The position numbers and the translations under genes were made by a program. A DNA stretch of 64,000 nt from an uncultured Lachnospiraceae bacterium (lineage in GTDB: Bacteria > Bacillota > Clostridia > Lachnospirales > Lachnospiraceae): the NCBI GenBank assembly GCA_910578885.1, contig CAJTSH010000001.1:1-64000 (forward strand). Direction: 5' to 3'. Under the pieces are notes generated by a model that made no database searches, was not told the origin of the DNA, and saw only the letters and a program-made list of their open reading frames with translations. Positions 10,136-18,313 of the stretch are shown here, piece after piece; position 1 is the stretch's first letter; each line of letters starts with the position of its first letter.

Positions 10136-11283
10136 TCAAAAAGTCTTGTTAATTCATTTTCACCATCAACCTCTTTTATATACTTTACTAAATCCTTTAA
10201 TGCATCACATATACGATCTAACGTTGTACCTTTTAATCCGTACTGTTCCTGTAAAAATACCGATAGATTAAAATTCTCAACCTCATCCATTTGCTTTATT
10301 ATTGCACATATTACATTTTTTGAAAACAACTGATCCTTTATATACTTAATTTTATCAGTTTCTTTAAGAGATAAATACATTCTTCCCAATGAATTAATAA
10401 AAAAAGTATTTTTTCCTGCAACATTTGACAATCTTGTCAATCCAAAATAAACTGCATACTTCCCCTTTTCTTCACCAAATTTCACATCATTTGTCTTCTT
10501 ATCCTTTCCCGGTGGCAAACCTATTTTTCTTCTCAATAAATCTCCCAAATCAACATAAGATAAACCTTGAGGATTGTCATTCAATATTTTCAAAGTTTCA
10601 TCCAGATACTTGATGTATCCGACTGGAAGCAATTTATCAAAATCATAGTCTACATTTCCAATTAATATTTCTCCATTATCATCAGTAAATTTACTCTTTT
10701 TCGTAAACTTATATTTTTTTCTCTTAATATGGCGTTTTACCATTTCACCGTCAGAATATTCAGTATCCAAATATGCCCTATACTCAGATAGCAATCCATC
10801 ATAAAATGTTTCTAGGGTTTCTCCTTGATTCCATATTTTAATAAAATACTCTTTAAATTTTTCAATTACATACATTTCATCTGTAGCTATTCCACCTTCA
10901 AAATTTTCTGTTCCTGAAACTACAAACATTCCACTATCTGTCATATTTCCACTTGTAACTAATAAATACTCATCGTCCACCAAGTATGCTTTCATGTGCA
11001 AATTGGTCACTCTTTTAAAATTATCAATATCAAAGGAATCCATCCCCAAAAAAGACTCTATAACAGAAAAATCTGTACTCTTGTTATATGTAAATTCCCT
11101 TATATCTCCTCTGATCAACACTTGTATTTCTAACTCTGAACATCTATTTTCCATATCGTACAATTTCAAAATTTTGTCTAATGCAGTTTGCTTCATATAT
11201 GGCGAACAAATCAACAATTTCTTTTCCGGAATATGATTTTTAAACCAATTATCATACATTGGCGATTCAATAAACTCTACCAC
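10123..11283 (-). CDS. HKD-family (phospholipase D-like) putative nuclease
   Basis: 386 residues starting with GTG behind AAGGAG. The N-terminal half carries one HKD motif: His96-x-Lys98-x4-Asp103 followed by SGN (111-113), as in phospholipase-D-superfamily nucleases, which dimerise to form one active site. The C-terminal half (about 215-386) is predicted helical and winged-helix-like, and resembles C-terminal parts of restriction-type proteins. I cannot name the subfamily with certainty (NgoFVII-like enzymes are one possibility). It is 15 bases downstream of a PD-(D/E)XK gene on the same strand, so the two are probably co-transcribed. No DNA methyltransferase is present nearby, so a classical restriction-modification system is not shown. 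Confidence 0.7.
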   Translation of the reverse strand: MVEFIESPMYDNWFKNHIPEKKLLICSPYMKQTALDKILKLYDMENRCSELEIQVLIRGDIREFTYNKSTDFSVIESFLGMDSFDIDNFKRVTNLHMKAYLVDDEYLLVTSGNMTDSGMFVVSGTENFEGGIATDEMYVIEKFKEYFIKIWNQGETLETFYDGLLSEYRAYLDTEYSDGEMVKRHIKRKKYKFTKKSKFTDDNGEILIGNVDYDFDKLLPVGYIKYLDETLKILNDNPQGLSYVDLGDLLRRKIGLPPGKDKKTNDVKFGEEKGKYAVYFGLTRLSNVAGKNTFFINSLGRMYLSLKETDKIKYIKDQLFSKNVICAIIKQMDEVENFNLSVFLQEQYGLKGTTLDRICDALKDLVKYIKEVDGENELTRLFDKLK

Positions 11284-11298
11284 AACTCGCTCTCCTTC

Positions 11299-11802
11299 TT
11301 AATCCATTTTTTCTGCATACATCATCAATCTCCGACGTTGTTCATCCATATGATCACCTATCGCAAACGGAAACCAATTCATCCCTAATTCAATATAACA
11401 TCTTTGTTTAAACATATTCTTAAAATCTACAATTTCGTATTCACCAGCCTGATTTTCAACATACTTAATTTCAATCCCATGCCCAGACATTATTAACTTA
11501 GATTTCATATCATCTCTAATATAATTCCCTGCAAAAACAAGTATGGTCGGAATTGGCGAAGCCAAACAATCATCTAGTGCATATGAAAATTTTTCAAATG
11601 CTGTTCCAGGTGTCAATTGTAACTTACATTCAATTGCCATAAATTTATTATTCTGTATATTTCTTACAACGATATCTAATTTACGAGGAGTATTCACAAA
11701 ACGATATCCTACGTTCACTTCTTGTAGTACTTCTAATGGTTCACCCCATGACTTAATATACTCTGTAACCTCATCCCTAAAAGAATTACCCATATTTGCC
11801 AT
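11299..11802 (-). CDS. putative PD-(D/E)XK nuclease-fold protein
   Basis: About 167 residues from ATG at 11802, chosen because AAGGAG lies seven bases ahead; a longer TTG-initiated frame has no ribosome site. The core reads RKLDIVV (Asp43), eight residues, then FMAIECKLQ (Glu58, Lys60), the D-x(n)-E-x-K pattern of the PD-(D/E)XK superfamily, followed by a helix with FEKFSYALDD. This supports a nuclease-like fold, but many members are inactive or only bind DNA. The gene precedes the HKD nuclease by 15 bases. An insertion sequence lies about 60 bases upstream and may have displaced its promoter or an upstream partner gene. Confidence 0.6.
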   Translation of the reverse strand: MANMGNSFRDEVTEYIKSWGEPLEVLQEVNVGYRFVNTPRKLDIVVRNIQNNKFMAIECKLQLTPGTAFEKFSYALDDCLASPIPTILVFAGNYIRDDMKSKLIMSGHGIEIKYVENQAGEYEIVDFKNMFKQRCYIELGMNWFPFAIGDHMDEQRRRLMMYAEKMD

Positions 11803-11871
11803 AGATCCATCTCCTTTTACATTATTTACCATCATATCATAAATATAGGGTTTTCTCAATCTACAAATATC

Positions 11872-13445
11872 CTTGAGTTTCCGCAGATTTATCCACAGAA
11901 ACCAAATTCTATCTGCATTACTATAAACAATTTCTTAAAATCACCCAAAATATAAGGAATCTTCTTCCTTTTTGATGTAAAATAAAGTCACCACAACAAT
12001 TATCCACTAAACAAAAAAGAAGAGGATTCCCTATGACTAATTTTACATCAAATACTTACCAAATGAAACGAAAAATTTTAACTTTTACAAATAAAATTTC
12101 AAAACATCTTTCTAAACCGGAAAAGAAATTTACCGCTGACATCACTTATGGCATTCTGGCTTCTGGAAGCTGCCTGCTGACTGATGTTGCTGACCAGCTT
12201 CATGAGGCTTCCAAAAAAATCAATGTCGTTGACCGCTTATCCAGACATCTTGAAAAGGGCACTCCTGCATCCGCAGCTGCTTCTTACCTTCAGCAGGTAA
12301 AAAGATGGGCGCCTGCTGAACCGGTAATTTATATCGATGACAGTGACGTTGTAAAACCGGATGGCCATAAATTTGAGTCCCTTGGAATCGTCAGGGACGG
12401 TTCTGAAAGCACGTCTGCAAAAAATGTTTACAAAAAAGGGTATCATGTCACAGAAGCATGTGTGCTCACGCACAGCAACCACCCTGTCAGCATTTTTTCC
12501 AGAATACACTCTTCTTCTGAAAAAGGCTATAAGTCTGTAAATACGGTTACGTTCCAAGCCATGGAACAGTGGGCAGCGCTCTTTGGCAGAGCAACTTTTG
12601 CTATGGACCGCGGCTATGATGATAACAAAATGTTCTTAAAACTAGACGGACTGGGGCAGGACTATGTGATCCGCCTGAAATCTAACCGTAAGCTCTTGTA
12701 CCACAACAAATGGACAATGGCTGCCGAACTGTGTAACCGCAGGAAGGGAAAAGTTAAGATGGATGTCTTTTACAAAGGCAGAGACCATGAAGCATACCTT
12801 TCCCATGTCAAAGTGCAGATCACTGCATCCAGAAAAGATATTTATCTGGTACTTGTTTACGGAATCACAGGGCATCAAATGATGCTTGCCACTAATAAAG
12901 AAATCAAATCCAAAGATGATGTGATCCAGGTGGCAAGAACCTATTTTTCACGCTGGAAAATAGAAGAATATTTCCGCTGCAAAAAGCAGATGTTCCAGTT
13001 TGAAAACTTTCGTGTCAGAAAGTTAAAAGCGGTCAATGCCCTGAATTTTTATATCACCTTGTGCATGGCATTCTTAGAATTGGTTTCCATGGAATCTGAG
13101 ACAGCTGCACTTAAGGTTTCCATCATAAAAACAGCAGGCCCGGTAAAGCAAAAAGTGTTCTTCTTCTATTACCGGCTGGCAAAAGGCATCTCCGGCATAC
13201 TCTCGTATGCAAAAGAAGGCGTCAGGCTCTGGTTTCGGACGAAACGTCCGAAATACCATCAACTCTGCCTTAAGCTGGCCGTTTAAATAGATAAAAGAAT
13301 ATGTCTCCCAAAGTCCGGTTCCGGCGGGGCTTATTAAAGTGCCTCTATTCACAGAACTGTCATTTTATACCTTTCAAAAAAAACGGCAGATTGGTGCTTT
13401 GGGTAGACATATCCATTTTTCAATTACAATTTGCGGAAACTCAAG
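11872..13445 (+). mobile_element. IS4-family insertion sequence, apparently complete
   Basis: The element is 1574 bp. Its ends are inverted repeats of 18 bases with one mismatch, beginning CTTGAGTTTCCGCA at 11872 and its complement ending at 13445. It is flanked by the 9-bp direct repeat ACAAATATC (11863-11871 and 13446-13454), the expected target duplication. It carries one intact transposase gene. Its left end lies about 60 bases upstream of the PD-(D/E)XK gene. Confidence 0.88.
12033..13286 (+). CDS. IS4-family DDE transposase
   Basis: 417 residues, full length and uninterrupted. The first acidic residues lie in VIYIDDSDVV (near 102-105), the second in FAMDRGYDD (near 193). The third region has the family-defining Y-(2)-R-(3)-E-(6)-K signature in YFSRWKIEEYFRCKK near 310. 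The enzyme cuts and inserts the element at its terminal repeats. An intact gene, matching ends and a perfect target duplication suggest a recent insertion that may still be mobile. A GGAGG-like site (AGAGGA) lies just ahead of the ATG. Confidence 0.92.
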   Translation: MTNFTSNTYQMKRKILTFTNKISKHLSKPEKKFTADITYGILASGSCLLTDVADQLHEASKKINVVDRLSRHLEKGTPASAAASYLQQVKRWAPAEPVIYIDDSDVVKPDGHKFESLGIVRDGSESTSAKNVYKKGYHVTEACVLTHSNHPVSIFSRIHSSSEKGYKSVNTVTFQAMEQWAALFGRATFAMDRGYDDNKMFLKLDGLGQDYVIRLKSNRKLLYHNKWTMAAELCNRRKGKVKMDVFYKGRDHEAYLSHVKVQITASRKDIYLVLVYGITGHQMMLATNKEIKSKDDVIQVARTYFSRWKIEEYFRCKKQMFQFENFRVRKLKAVNALNFYITLCMAFLELVSMESETAALKVSIIKTAGPVKQKVFFFYYRLAKGISGILSYAKEGVRLWFRTKRPKYHQLCLKLAV

Positions 13446-13481
13446 ACAAATATCTTGAGTTTCCGCACTTTTATCCACAAT
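13432..13481 (+). repeat. extra copy of the insertion-sequence end beside its right terminus
   Basis: Past the right target duplication the sequence continues with TTGAGTTTCCGCA, two different bases, then TTTATCCACA. This repeats about 27 bases of the left end of the element. Together with the true right end it forms a 15-bp-arm palindrome (13432-13467). It could be an older relic of the same element or a target resembling the end. Confidence 0.65.
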
Positions 13482-13544
13482 ACCTTTAATTAGTGTTACC
13501 CATGATACACCGTTTTCAAAAAAATTTAAAGAAACCTTCCTAAG

Positions 13545-13587
13545 TCAAAAACACATTTATCTTTATGTTAGATAAAGCTGTTTTTGA
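13545..13587. terminator. terminator-like hairpin downstream of the rpsI operon
   Basis: An 18-base inverted repeat, 16 positions paired, with a 7-base loop and T/A-rich outer ends. It can act on either strand and marks the boundary between the ribosomal operon and the accessory segment. Confidence 0.6.
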
Positions 13588-13784
13588 TTAAACAATAATC
13601 AAGAAGATCGTGGGGCGTAAAAAGGACATTCCCAGATTTCTCTGAAAATGTCCTATACATATCATTGATATTCGTGTTGCATACTTGTTGCATACCGTTT
13701 GAATTCCAGCACATCTGACAACTTCCCACAACCTCTGTAACCCTTGTAAAATGGGCTTTTCTTGATATATTCGTTTCCGAAAGA
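13588..13784. other. non-coding stretch at the 3' side of rpsI
   Basis: No gene is supported here. It contains an 8-bp-arm hairpin (AGGACATT...AATGTCCT, about 13620-13652). On the minus strand it also has two direct GTATGCAACA copies about 11 bases apart, of the kind that arm-type integrase sites can show. It could be a scar of an integrated element, but there is no integrase gene and no second copy of the rpsI end. Confidence 0.4.
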
Positions 13785-14177
13785 TTATCTCTTGGAAAAC
13801 TGCGGCGCACGACGAGCTGCCTTGAGACCATATTTCTTTCTCTCTTTCATACGAGGATCTCTTGTCAAGAATCCGTTTGCCTTTAAAACTGCCCTGAAAT
13901 CGTTGTCTACAGTCAACAGAGCTCTTGCAATACCATGTCTGATTGCGCCTGCCTGTCCTGTGTATCCGCCGCCCTTTACATTAACGATAACGTCCAGCTT
14001 ATCAGACATTTCTGTTGTAGCCAATGGCTGACGAACGATAACTTTTAATGTCTCCAATCCGAAATAATCATCAATATCTCTTTTATTTATTGTAACCTTA
14101 CCTGTACCCGGTACTAAATATACTCTGGCAACAGATGATTTTCTTCTTCCTGTTCCATAATACTTTGTATTATCCAA
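13785..14177 (-). CDS. rpsI: 30S ribosomal protein S9
   Basis: 130 residues, the normal S9 length, beginning YYGTGRRKSSVARV and ending in the basic tail AARRAPQFSKR that reaches the ribosomal P site. The start codon is TTG, fixed by AGGAGG eight bases upstream; no ATG is available at the proper N-terminus. It is 16 bases after rplM and is co-transcribed with it, as in most Firmicutes. S9 is part of the small-subunit head. The gene closes the operon, and an accessory segment begins on its 3' side. Confidence 0.97.
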   Translation of the reverse strand: MDNTKYYGTGRRKSSVARVYLVPGTGKVTINKRDIDDYFGLETLKVIVRQPLATTEMSDKLDVIVNVKGGGYTGQAGAIRHGIARALLTVDNDFRAVLKANGFLTRDPRMKERKKYGLKAARRAPQFSKR

Positions 14178-14193
14178 TGTCGTTACCTCCTAA

Positions 14194-14622
14194 TTAAAAT
14201 GTTAAAGTCTCAGGCTTCTGAGCTGCATGCTTGTGCTCCGGTCCAGCGTATACGAATAACTTCTTATACATCTGTCTTCCCAAAGGTCCCTTCGGAAGCA
14301 TACCCTTTACAGCATACTCAATAACTCTTTCCGGATGCTTTGCTAACATTTCTTTTAATGTGGTCTCTTTTAATCCGCCAACATAGTCAGAGTGACGATA
14401 ATAAACCTTCTGGTCTAATTTCTTACCTGTTACCTGAATCTTTTCTGCATTTACAACAATTACATAATCACCTGTATCAATGTGCGGTGTAAAAATAGGT
14501 TTATTCTTTCCTCTCAATACCTTAGCAATCTCGGATGCTAAACGTCCTAATGTCATTCCATCAGCGTCTACTACATACCACTTTCTCTCAATGGTAGCAG
14601 GACTAGCCATAAATGTTTTCAT
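14194..14622 (-). CDS. rplM: 50S ribosomal protein L13
   Basis: 142 residues, full length, with the L13 signatures WYVVDADGMTLGRLAS near the N-terminus and GMLPKGPLGRQMYKKL near residue 110. L13 is an early assembly protein of the large subunit. The ATG has AGGAGG nine bases upstream. It has its own consensus promoter and a structured leader, so the rplM-rpsI pair can be expressed apart from the ecf-truA genes upstream. Confidence 0.97.
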   Translation of the reverse strand: MKTFMASPATIERKWYVVDADGMTLGRLASEIAKVLRGKNKPIFTPHIDTGDYVIVVNAEKIQVTGKKLDQKVYYRHSDYVGGLKETTLKEMLAKHPERVIEYAVKGMLPKGPLGRQMYKKLFVYAGPEHKHAAQKPETLTF

Positions 14623-14639
14623 TGGTCTTCCTCCTAAAA

Positions 14640-14758
14640 TATTCTGTTGAAGTCCTTGTCCTGCGGATGTACCGGCCGCATTCCCATTCGCTTCGCTATT
14701 GTTCTATAGTCAAAATATCAATCCGGGGCTTTGGCTTGATATCTCTATACTATGTCAG
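14640..14758 (-). promoter_or_regulatory. structured leader of rplM, candidate L13 autoregulatory leader
   Basis: About 135 bases separate the promoter from the ATG. The first part can pair GATATCAA with TTGATATT around a G/C-rich loop, with further pairing outside. Firmicutes are known to have an L13 leader RNA at this position; I could not check the match to that family in detail. Confidence 0.45.
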
Positions 14759-14766
14759 ACTTAGAT

Positions 14767-14795
14767 ATTATAGTACACGACCCCCGGCGTGTCAA
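14767..14795 (-). promoter_or_regulatory. consensus sigma-A promoter of rplM-rpsI
   Basis: Minus strand TTGACA (14790-14795), 17 bases, TATAAT (14767-14772): a perfect consensus pair with ideal spacing. Confidence 0.9.
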
Positions 14796-14806
14796 GAAAA
14801 TTTTTC

Positions 14807-14837
14807 GTAACAGTTCAGCCTTCTGCTTCGCTGTTAC
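14807..14837. repeat. GTAACAG palindromic repeat, copy 1
   Basis: GTAACAG, a 17-base loop starting TTCAGCCTTC, then CTGTTAC. It lies just past the stop of truA and could end that transcript. Related copies are near 18221 and 30914, and a looser one near 45022. Confidence 0.7.
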
Positions 14838-14843
14838 AATTTT

Positions 14844-15584
14844 TCACATTCCAAACTCAATCCCAATCATCGTCAGACCATGCGCCGGCGCAGTCGGTCC
14901 CGCCGCACCTCTGTCACAAGCAGCAAGTATTTCTTTGATACTCTCCGGCTCCTTCCTCCCCTCCCCGATCTGAATCAGCGTCCCCGCAATGATTCGTACC
15001 ATATTATACAAGAATCCGCTTCCGGTCACCCGAATCGTAATGATATCCTCCATACGCCGGACATCCAGCGAATATATCGTCCGCACTGTCGTTTCCACTA
15101 CGGCTGCCGCTGCACAAAAGCTCTTAAAATCATGTTCCCCCACAAGGCAGTCTGCCGCCCGCTGCATTTTCTCAACATCCAGCGCACGGTGATAAAAATA
15201 CGTGTCTCTCCGGCACATCGGTAGCGGCACGCTCCGGTTTAAAATCCGGTACTCGTACGTTTTTCTGCTGTTACAATGCCTTGGATGAAAATCTGCCAAA
15301 ACCTCCTTTGAGCTTTGCACTACAATATCCTCCGGCAGACGCTGATTCAGCGCAAAAGAAATCTTTTCTGCCGGAATCCTTGTGTCCGTATCAAATACCG
15401 CCACATTTCCGTAGGAATGCACGCCGGAATCCGTCCGGCTGGCGCCGATTACAACAATCCGCTCTCCTAACAGCTCGCTTAGCGCCCGATTCAACTCACC
15501 CTCAATGGTAATTCCGTTTGGCTGTACCTGCCATCCGCAATAATTCGTCCCCTCGTAAGCAACCACCAGCATGATCCGCTTCAC
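14844..15584 (-). CDS. truA: tRNA pseudouridine(38-40) synthase TruA
   Basis: About 246 residues from GTG at 15584, chosen because AGGAGG lies six bases ahead; a TTG further upstream is inside the ribosome site region. TruA converts uridines 38-40 in tRNA anticodon stems to pseudouridine. The catalytic Asp is in GASRTDSGVHS (Asp52), and the RNA-binding GSGFLYNMVRII motif near the C-terminus is present. It is the last gene of the ecfA1-ecfA2-ecfT-truA run, in the usual Firmicutes order next to rplM-rpsI. Confidence 0.95.
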   Translation of the reverse strand: MKRIMLVVAYEGTNYCGWQVQPNGITIEGELNRALSELLGERIVVIGASRTDSGVHSYGNVAVFDTDTRIPAEKISFALNQRLPEDIVVQSSKEVLADFHPRHCNSRKTYEYRILNRSVPLPMCRRDTYFYHRALDVEKMQRAADCLVGEHDFKSFCAAAAVVETTVRTIYSLDVRRMEDIITIRVTGSGFLYNMVRIIAGTLIQIGEGRKEPESIKEILAACDRGAAGPTAPAHGLTMIGIEFGM

Positions 15585-15605
15585 AGTCCACCTCCTGTTT
15601 TGCAA

Positions 15606-16430
15606 TTACAACAAAGCGACTGCATAATTCACCCATACAAACCGCAGTGCAATGATAAGCGCCAGATAAAGAAACAAAATCACATATGCAATATGATCAC
15701 GCTTCTGATAACGCAGCGGCTTCATTCTGGTTCTTCCCTCTCCGCCGTGATAACACCGCGCTTCCATTGCCATCGCTAAATCATTTGCCCGGCGGAATGC
15801 CGAGATAAATAAAGGCACTAAAAGCGGTATCATCGCTTTTGCCTTTTTTAAAATACTTCCGCTTTCAAAATCGGCGCCGCGCGCCATCTGTGCCTTCATT
15901 ATTTTATCCGTTTCCTCTATCAAAATAGGAATGAACCGAAGTGCGATCGACATCATCATCGCAATCTCATGCACAGGAACATGAATCTTATTCAGGGGAT
16001 GCAAGGATTTTTCCAGACCGTCTGTCAATTGGTTCGGCGTCGTAGTCAGCGTCATCAAAGATGTTCCCACAATCAAAAAAATAAGCCGAATCAACATCAT
16101 AGCCGCGCTTTTTGCACCCTCATAGGTAATCGTAAATATCCAAAAATGCACCCACTCTGTACCCGGCGTTAAAAAGAGATTGAACAATCCGGTAATGATC
16201 ATCAGAATCACAATTGCCTTCAAGCCTTTAACCATATAAGAAAAAGGCACCTTAGAAATCCGTATTACCGCAATCAGGAAAATCACTGTCAGCACAAATG
16301 CAGGAATTCCCTTAAATATAAATAAAGATATAATATAAATCAATGTTCCCAAAAGCTTTACCCTTGGATCCAGCTTATGAATCGGCGAATCTGCCGGATA
16401 ATACTGCCCTAATGTAATGTCTCTTAGCAT
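15606..16430 (-). CDS. ecfT: energy-coupling factor transporter transmembrane protein EcfT
   Basis: About 274 residues starting MLRDITLGQYY, the usual N-terminus of the family, so the ATG at 16430 is preferred over a GTG 24 bases upstream; neither has a strong ribosome site. EcfT is the membrane scaffold that links the ATPase pair to interchangeable vitamin-binding S components. It has several hydrophobic helices and the coupling-helix motifs with ARGADFE and RANDLAMAMEARCY (Ala-Arg-Gly type) near residues 190-240. No S component is encoded here, as expected for a shared group II module serving scattered genes. Confidence 0.93.
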   Translation of the reverse strand: MLRDITLGQYYPADSPIHKLDPRVKLLGTLIYIISLFIFKGIPAFVLTVIFLIAVIRISKVPFSYMVKGLKAIVILMIITGLFNLFLTPGTEWVHFWIFTITYEGAKSAAMMLIRLIFLIVGTSLMTLTTTPNQLTDGLEKSLHPLNKIHVPVHEIAMMMSIALRFIPILIEETDKIMKAQMARGADFESGSILKKAKAMIPLLVPLFISAFRRANDLAMAMEARCYHGGEGRTRMKPLRYQKRDHIAYVILFLYLALIIALRFVWVNYAVALL

Positions 16431-16442
16431 AGCTGTCACTTT

Positions 16443-16488
16443 CTGTCCAGACACAAATCATAAAATTCTCTGCACCTGTGTCTGACAG
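16443..16488. repeat. inverted repeat between ecfA2 and ecfT
   Basis: CTGTC-AGACACA pairs with TGTGTCT-G-GACAG (12 bp, one bulge) around a 21-base loop on the minus strand, just before the ecfT start. It may tune ecfT expression or RNA stability. Confidence 0.5.
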
Positions 16489-16498
16489 ATTTCCTTTC

Positions 16499-17359
16499 CT
16501 ACCTCCCAGATACCCGTCCTATCATTTCCAGTATCTCTTTTTTCGCTTCCTCAACCGTTGTGGCGTCTGCCGCCACCGGAAAACCTCTGTCCTTTAATTC
16601 GTGCATCAGATAGGTCACCTGAGGAGCCGCCAGACCAACCGCCTCTAATTCCCGGTAATGCCGAAACACGTCCTTCGGTATCCCGTCGAACATAACCTCA
16701 CCCTGATTCATGACAATAATACGGTCTACATACTTCGCCACATCTTCCATGCTGTGCGATACCAGAATAACCGTTATCCCGCGCTCCTTGTGCATTTTGG
16801 CAATCTGATTCAGGATCTCATCCCGCCCTTTCGGGTCAAGCCCCGCCGTCGGCTCATCCAAAATAATCATTTCCGGTTTCATGGCAAGAACACCTGCAAT
16901 TGCCACTCTCCGTTTCTGCCCGCCGGATAAATCAAACGGAGACTGATAATACAGATCCTCCGGAAGTCCGACACTGTTCAATGCCTCAAAAGCCCGGATT
17001 CCCGCCTCGTTCTTGGACAGCCCCTGATTCAGCGGTCCGAAACACACATCATCAAAGATAGTCGTCTCAAAAAGCTGATGTTCCGGATACTGAAACACCA
17101 GTCCCACCTTGCTGCGCAGACCTTTCATATTATAGTCCTCTGCATAGATATCTTCTCCGTTATAATAAATTCCCCCGGAGGTCGCCCGAATCAGTCCGTT
17201 CAGATGCTGAATCAGCGTGGATTTGCCGGAACCGGTATGACCGATGATTCCGATAAATTCCCCGTCCTTCATCTGTAAATTGATATTTTTCAATGCCTGT
17301 ATCTCGTATGCAGTACCCGCACTGTATACGTAATTTACTTTATCTAATATGATTGACAT
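16499..17359 (-). CDS. ecfA2: energy-coupling factor ATPase EcfA2
   Basis: 286 residues. An ABC ATPase with Walker A GHTGSGKST (about 40-48), the Q-loop in VFQYPEHQLF, signature LSGGQKRR, Walker B MIILDEP and the switch His in VSHSMEDV. It pairs with EcfA1 to power uptake of vitamins or trace nutrients through EcfT. The start overlaps the end of ecfA1 by 16 bases, indicating coupled translation. The C-terminal extension is typical of ECF ATPases. Confidence 0.94.
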   Translation of the reverse strand: MSIILDKVNYVYSAGTAYEIQALKNINLQMKDGEFIGIIGHTGSGKSTLIQHLNGLIRATSGGIYYNGEDIYAEDYNMKGLRSKVGLVFQYPEHQLFETTIFDDVCFGPLNQGLSKNEAGIRAFEALNSVGLPEDLYYQSPFDLSGGQKRRVAIAGVLAMKPEMIILDEPTAGLDPKGRDEILNQIAKMHKERGITVILVSHSMEDVAKYVDRIIVMNQGEVMFDGIPKDVFRHYRELEAVGLAAPQVTYLMHELKDRGFPVAADATTVEEAKKEILEMIGRVSGR

Positions 17360-18207
17360 AGTCTGCTGATTGCCTCCGTCAATTCCTCTCTCGTCAGTAT
17401 GCCGGCCGGTATTCCTTTCAGACCCGAATTGCGCAATTCATGCGCCAAAAGCGTTACCTGCGGAACATCCAGCCTATATTTTTTCAATTCGTCTACCTGT
17501 GAGAACAGCTCTCTTGGCAGCCCCTGCATGACCACACGTCCATTGTCCATGACATAAACCCGGTCCGCCTCTACGACTTCTTCCATATAATGTGTAATCA
17601 AAATAATCGTCACGCCCTTTTTACGGTTCAGCTCATGGACCGCCTTTAAAACCTCTTTCCGCCCGTTTGGATCCAGCATTGCAGTTGGCTCATCCAAAAC
17701 AATGCACTTCGGCTGCATTGCCATCACTCCTGCGATAGCCACACGCTGCTTCTGCCCGCCGGATAACTTATTCGGAGAATGATGACGGTATTTCAGCATC
17801 CCCACCGCCTTTAAGCTCTCTTCTACTCTCCGCCAGATTTCATCCGTAGGGACGCCTACATTCTCCGGTCCGAATCCCACATCCTCCTCTACCACGCTGG
17901 CTATAATCTGGTTGTCCGGATTCTGAAACACCATTCCGGCGCATTGGCGGACCTCCCAGACGTTTGCATCATCCGAAACATCATAACCGCCTACCCACAG
18001 ACTGCCCTCGCTCGGCTCTAAAATCGCATTGATATGCTTCGCCAGCGTAGACTTGCCGGAACCATTATGCCCCAAAATGGCAATAAATTCGCCTGCTTTT
18101 ACATCTAGATCCACCTTATCCAGCGCCGTCTGGATTGACTCCACATTTCCTTCTTCGTCACGTCTGATATATTCATGCACTAATTTTCTGGCCTTAATAA
18201 TTCCCAT
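17344..18207 (-). CDS. ecfA1: energy-coupling factor ATPase EcfA1
   Basis: 287 residues. Walker A GHNGSGKST (about 45-53), Q-loop VFQNPDNQI, signature LSGGQKQR, Walker B CIVLDEP and His in ITHYMEEV are all present, so it should hydrolyse ATP. The partner ATPase gene overlaps its 3' end by 16 bases. It is the first ecf gene of the run and is separated from trmL by a 106-base spacer with an inverted repeat, so a separate promoter is possible. Confidence 0.94.
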   Translation of the reverse strand: MGIIKARKLVHEYIRRDEEGNVESIQTALDKVDLDVKAGEFIAILGHNGSGKSTLAKHINAILEPSEGSLWVGGYDVSDDANVWEVRQCAGMVFQNPDNQIIASVVEEDVGFGPENVGVPTDEIWRRVEESLKAVGMLKYRHHSPNKLSGGQKQRVAIAGVMAMQPKCIVLDEPTAMLDPNGRKEVLKAVHELNRKKGVTIILITHYMEEVVEADRVYVMDNGRVVMQGLPRELFSQVDELKKYRLDVPQVTLLAHELRNSGLKGIPAGILTREELTEAISRLCQSY

Positions 18208-18220
18208 GACATTCCTTTCT

Positions 18221-18307
18221 GTAACAGTTCAAACGCCCTCACAGTTACAGGCGTTCGGTCGTTAAAATTGCCGCGCAATAAACGCATAGACCCGTCTGAA
18301 CTGTTGC
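18221..18307. repeat. diverged GTAACAG palindromic element, copy 2
   Basis: GTAACAGTTCA (18221-18231) pairs with TGAACTGTTGC (18297-18307), and an inner CAGTTAC follows at 18242. It fills the spacer between trmL and ecfA1. Confidence 0.5.
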
Positions 18308-18313
18308 CCCTTT

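Noticed and set aside
10123..11802. A complete restriction-modification system
   Set aside because: There is no methyltransferase or specificity gene in the neighbourhood, so only a nuclease pair can be claimed.
13568..13831. An 87-codon minus-strand frame overlapping the end of rpsI
   Set aside because: It overlaps rpsI out of frame and lacks a start signal; the spacer is better read as a scar or untranslated region.
18208..18313. A vitamin riboswitch upstream of the ecf genes
   Set aside because: The spacer holds only the GTAACAG-type inverted repeat, with no conserved TPP, FMN, cobalamin or folate riboswitch core.
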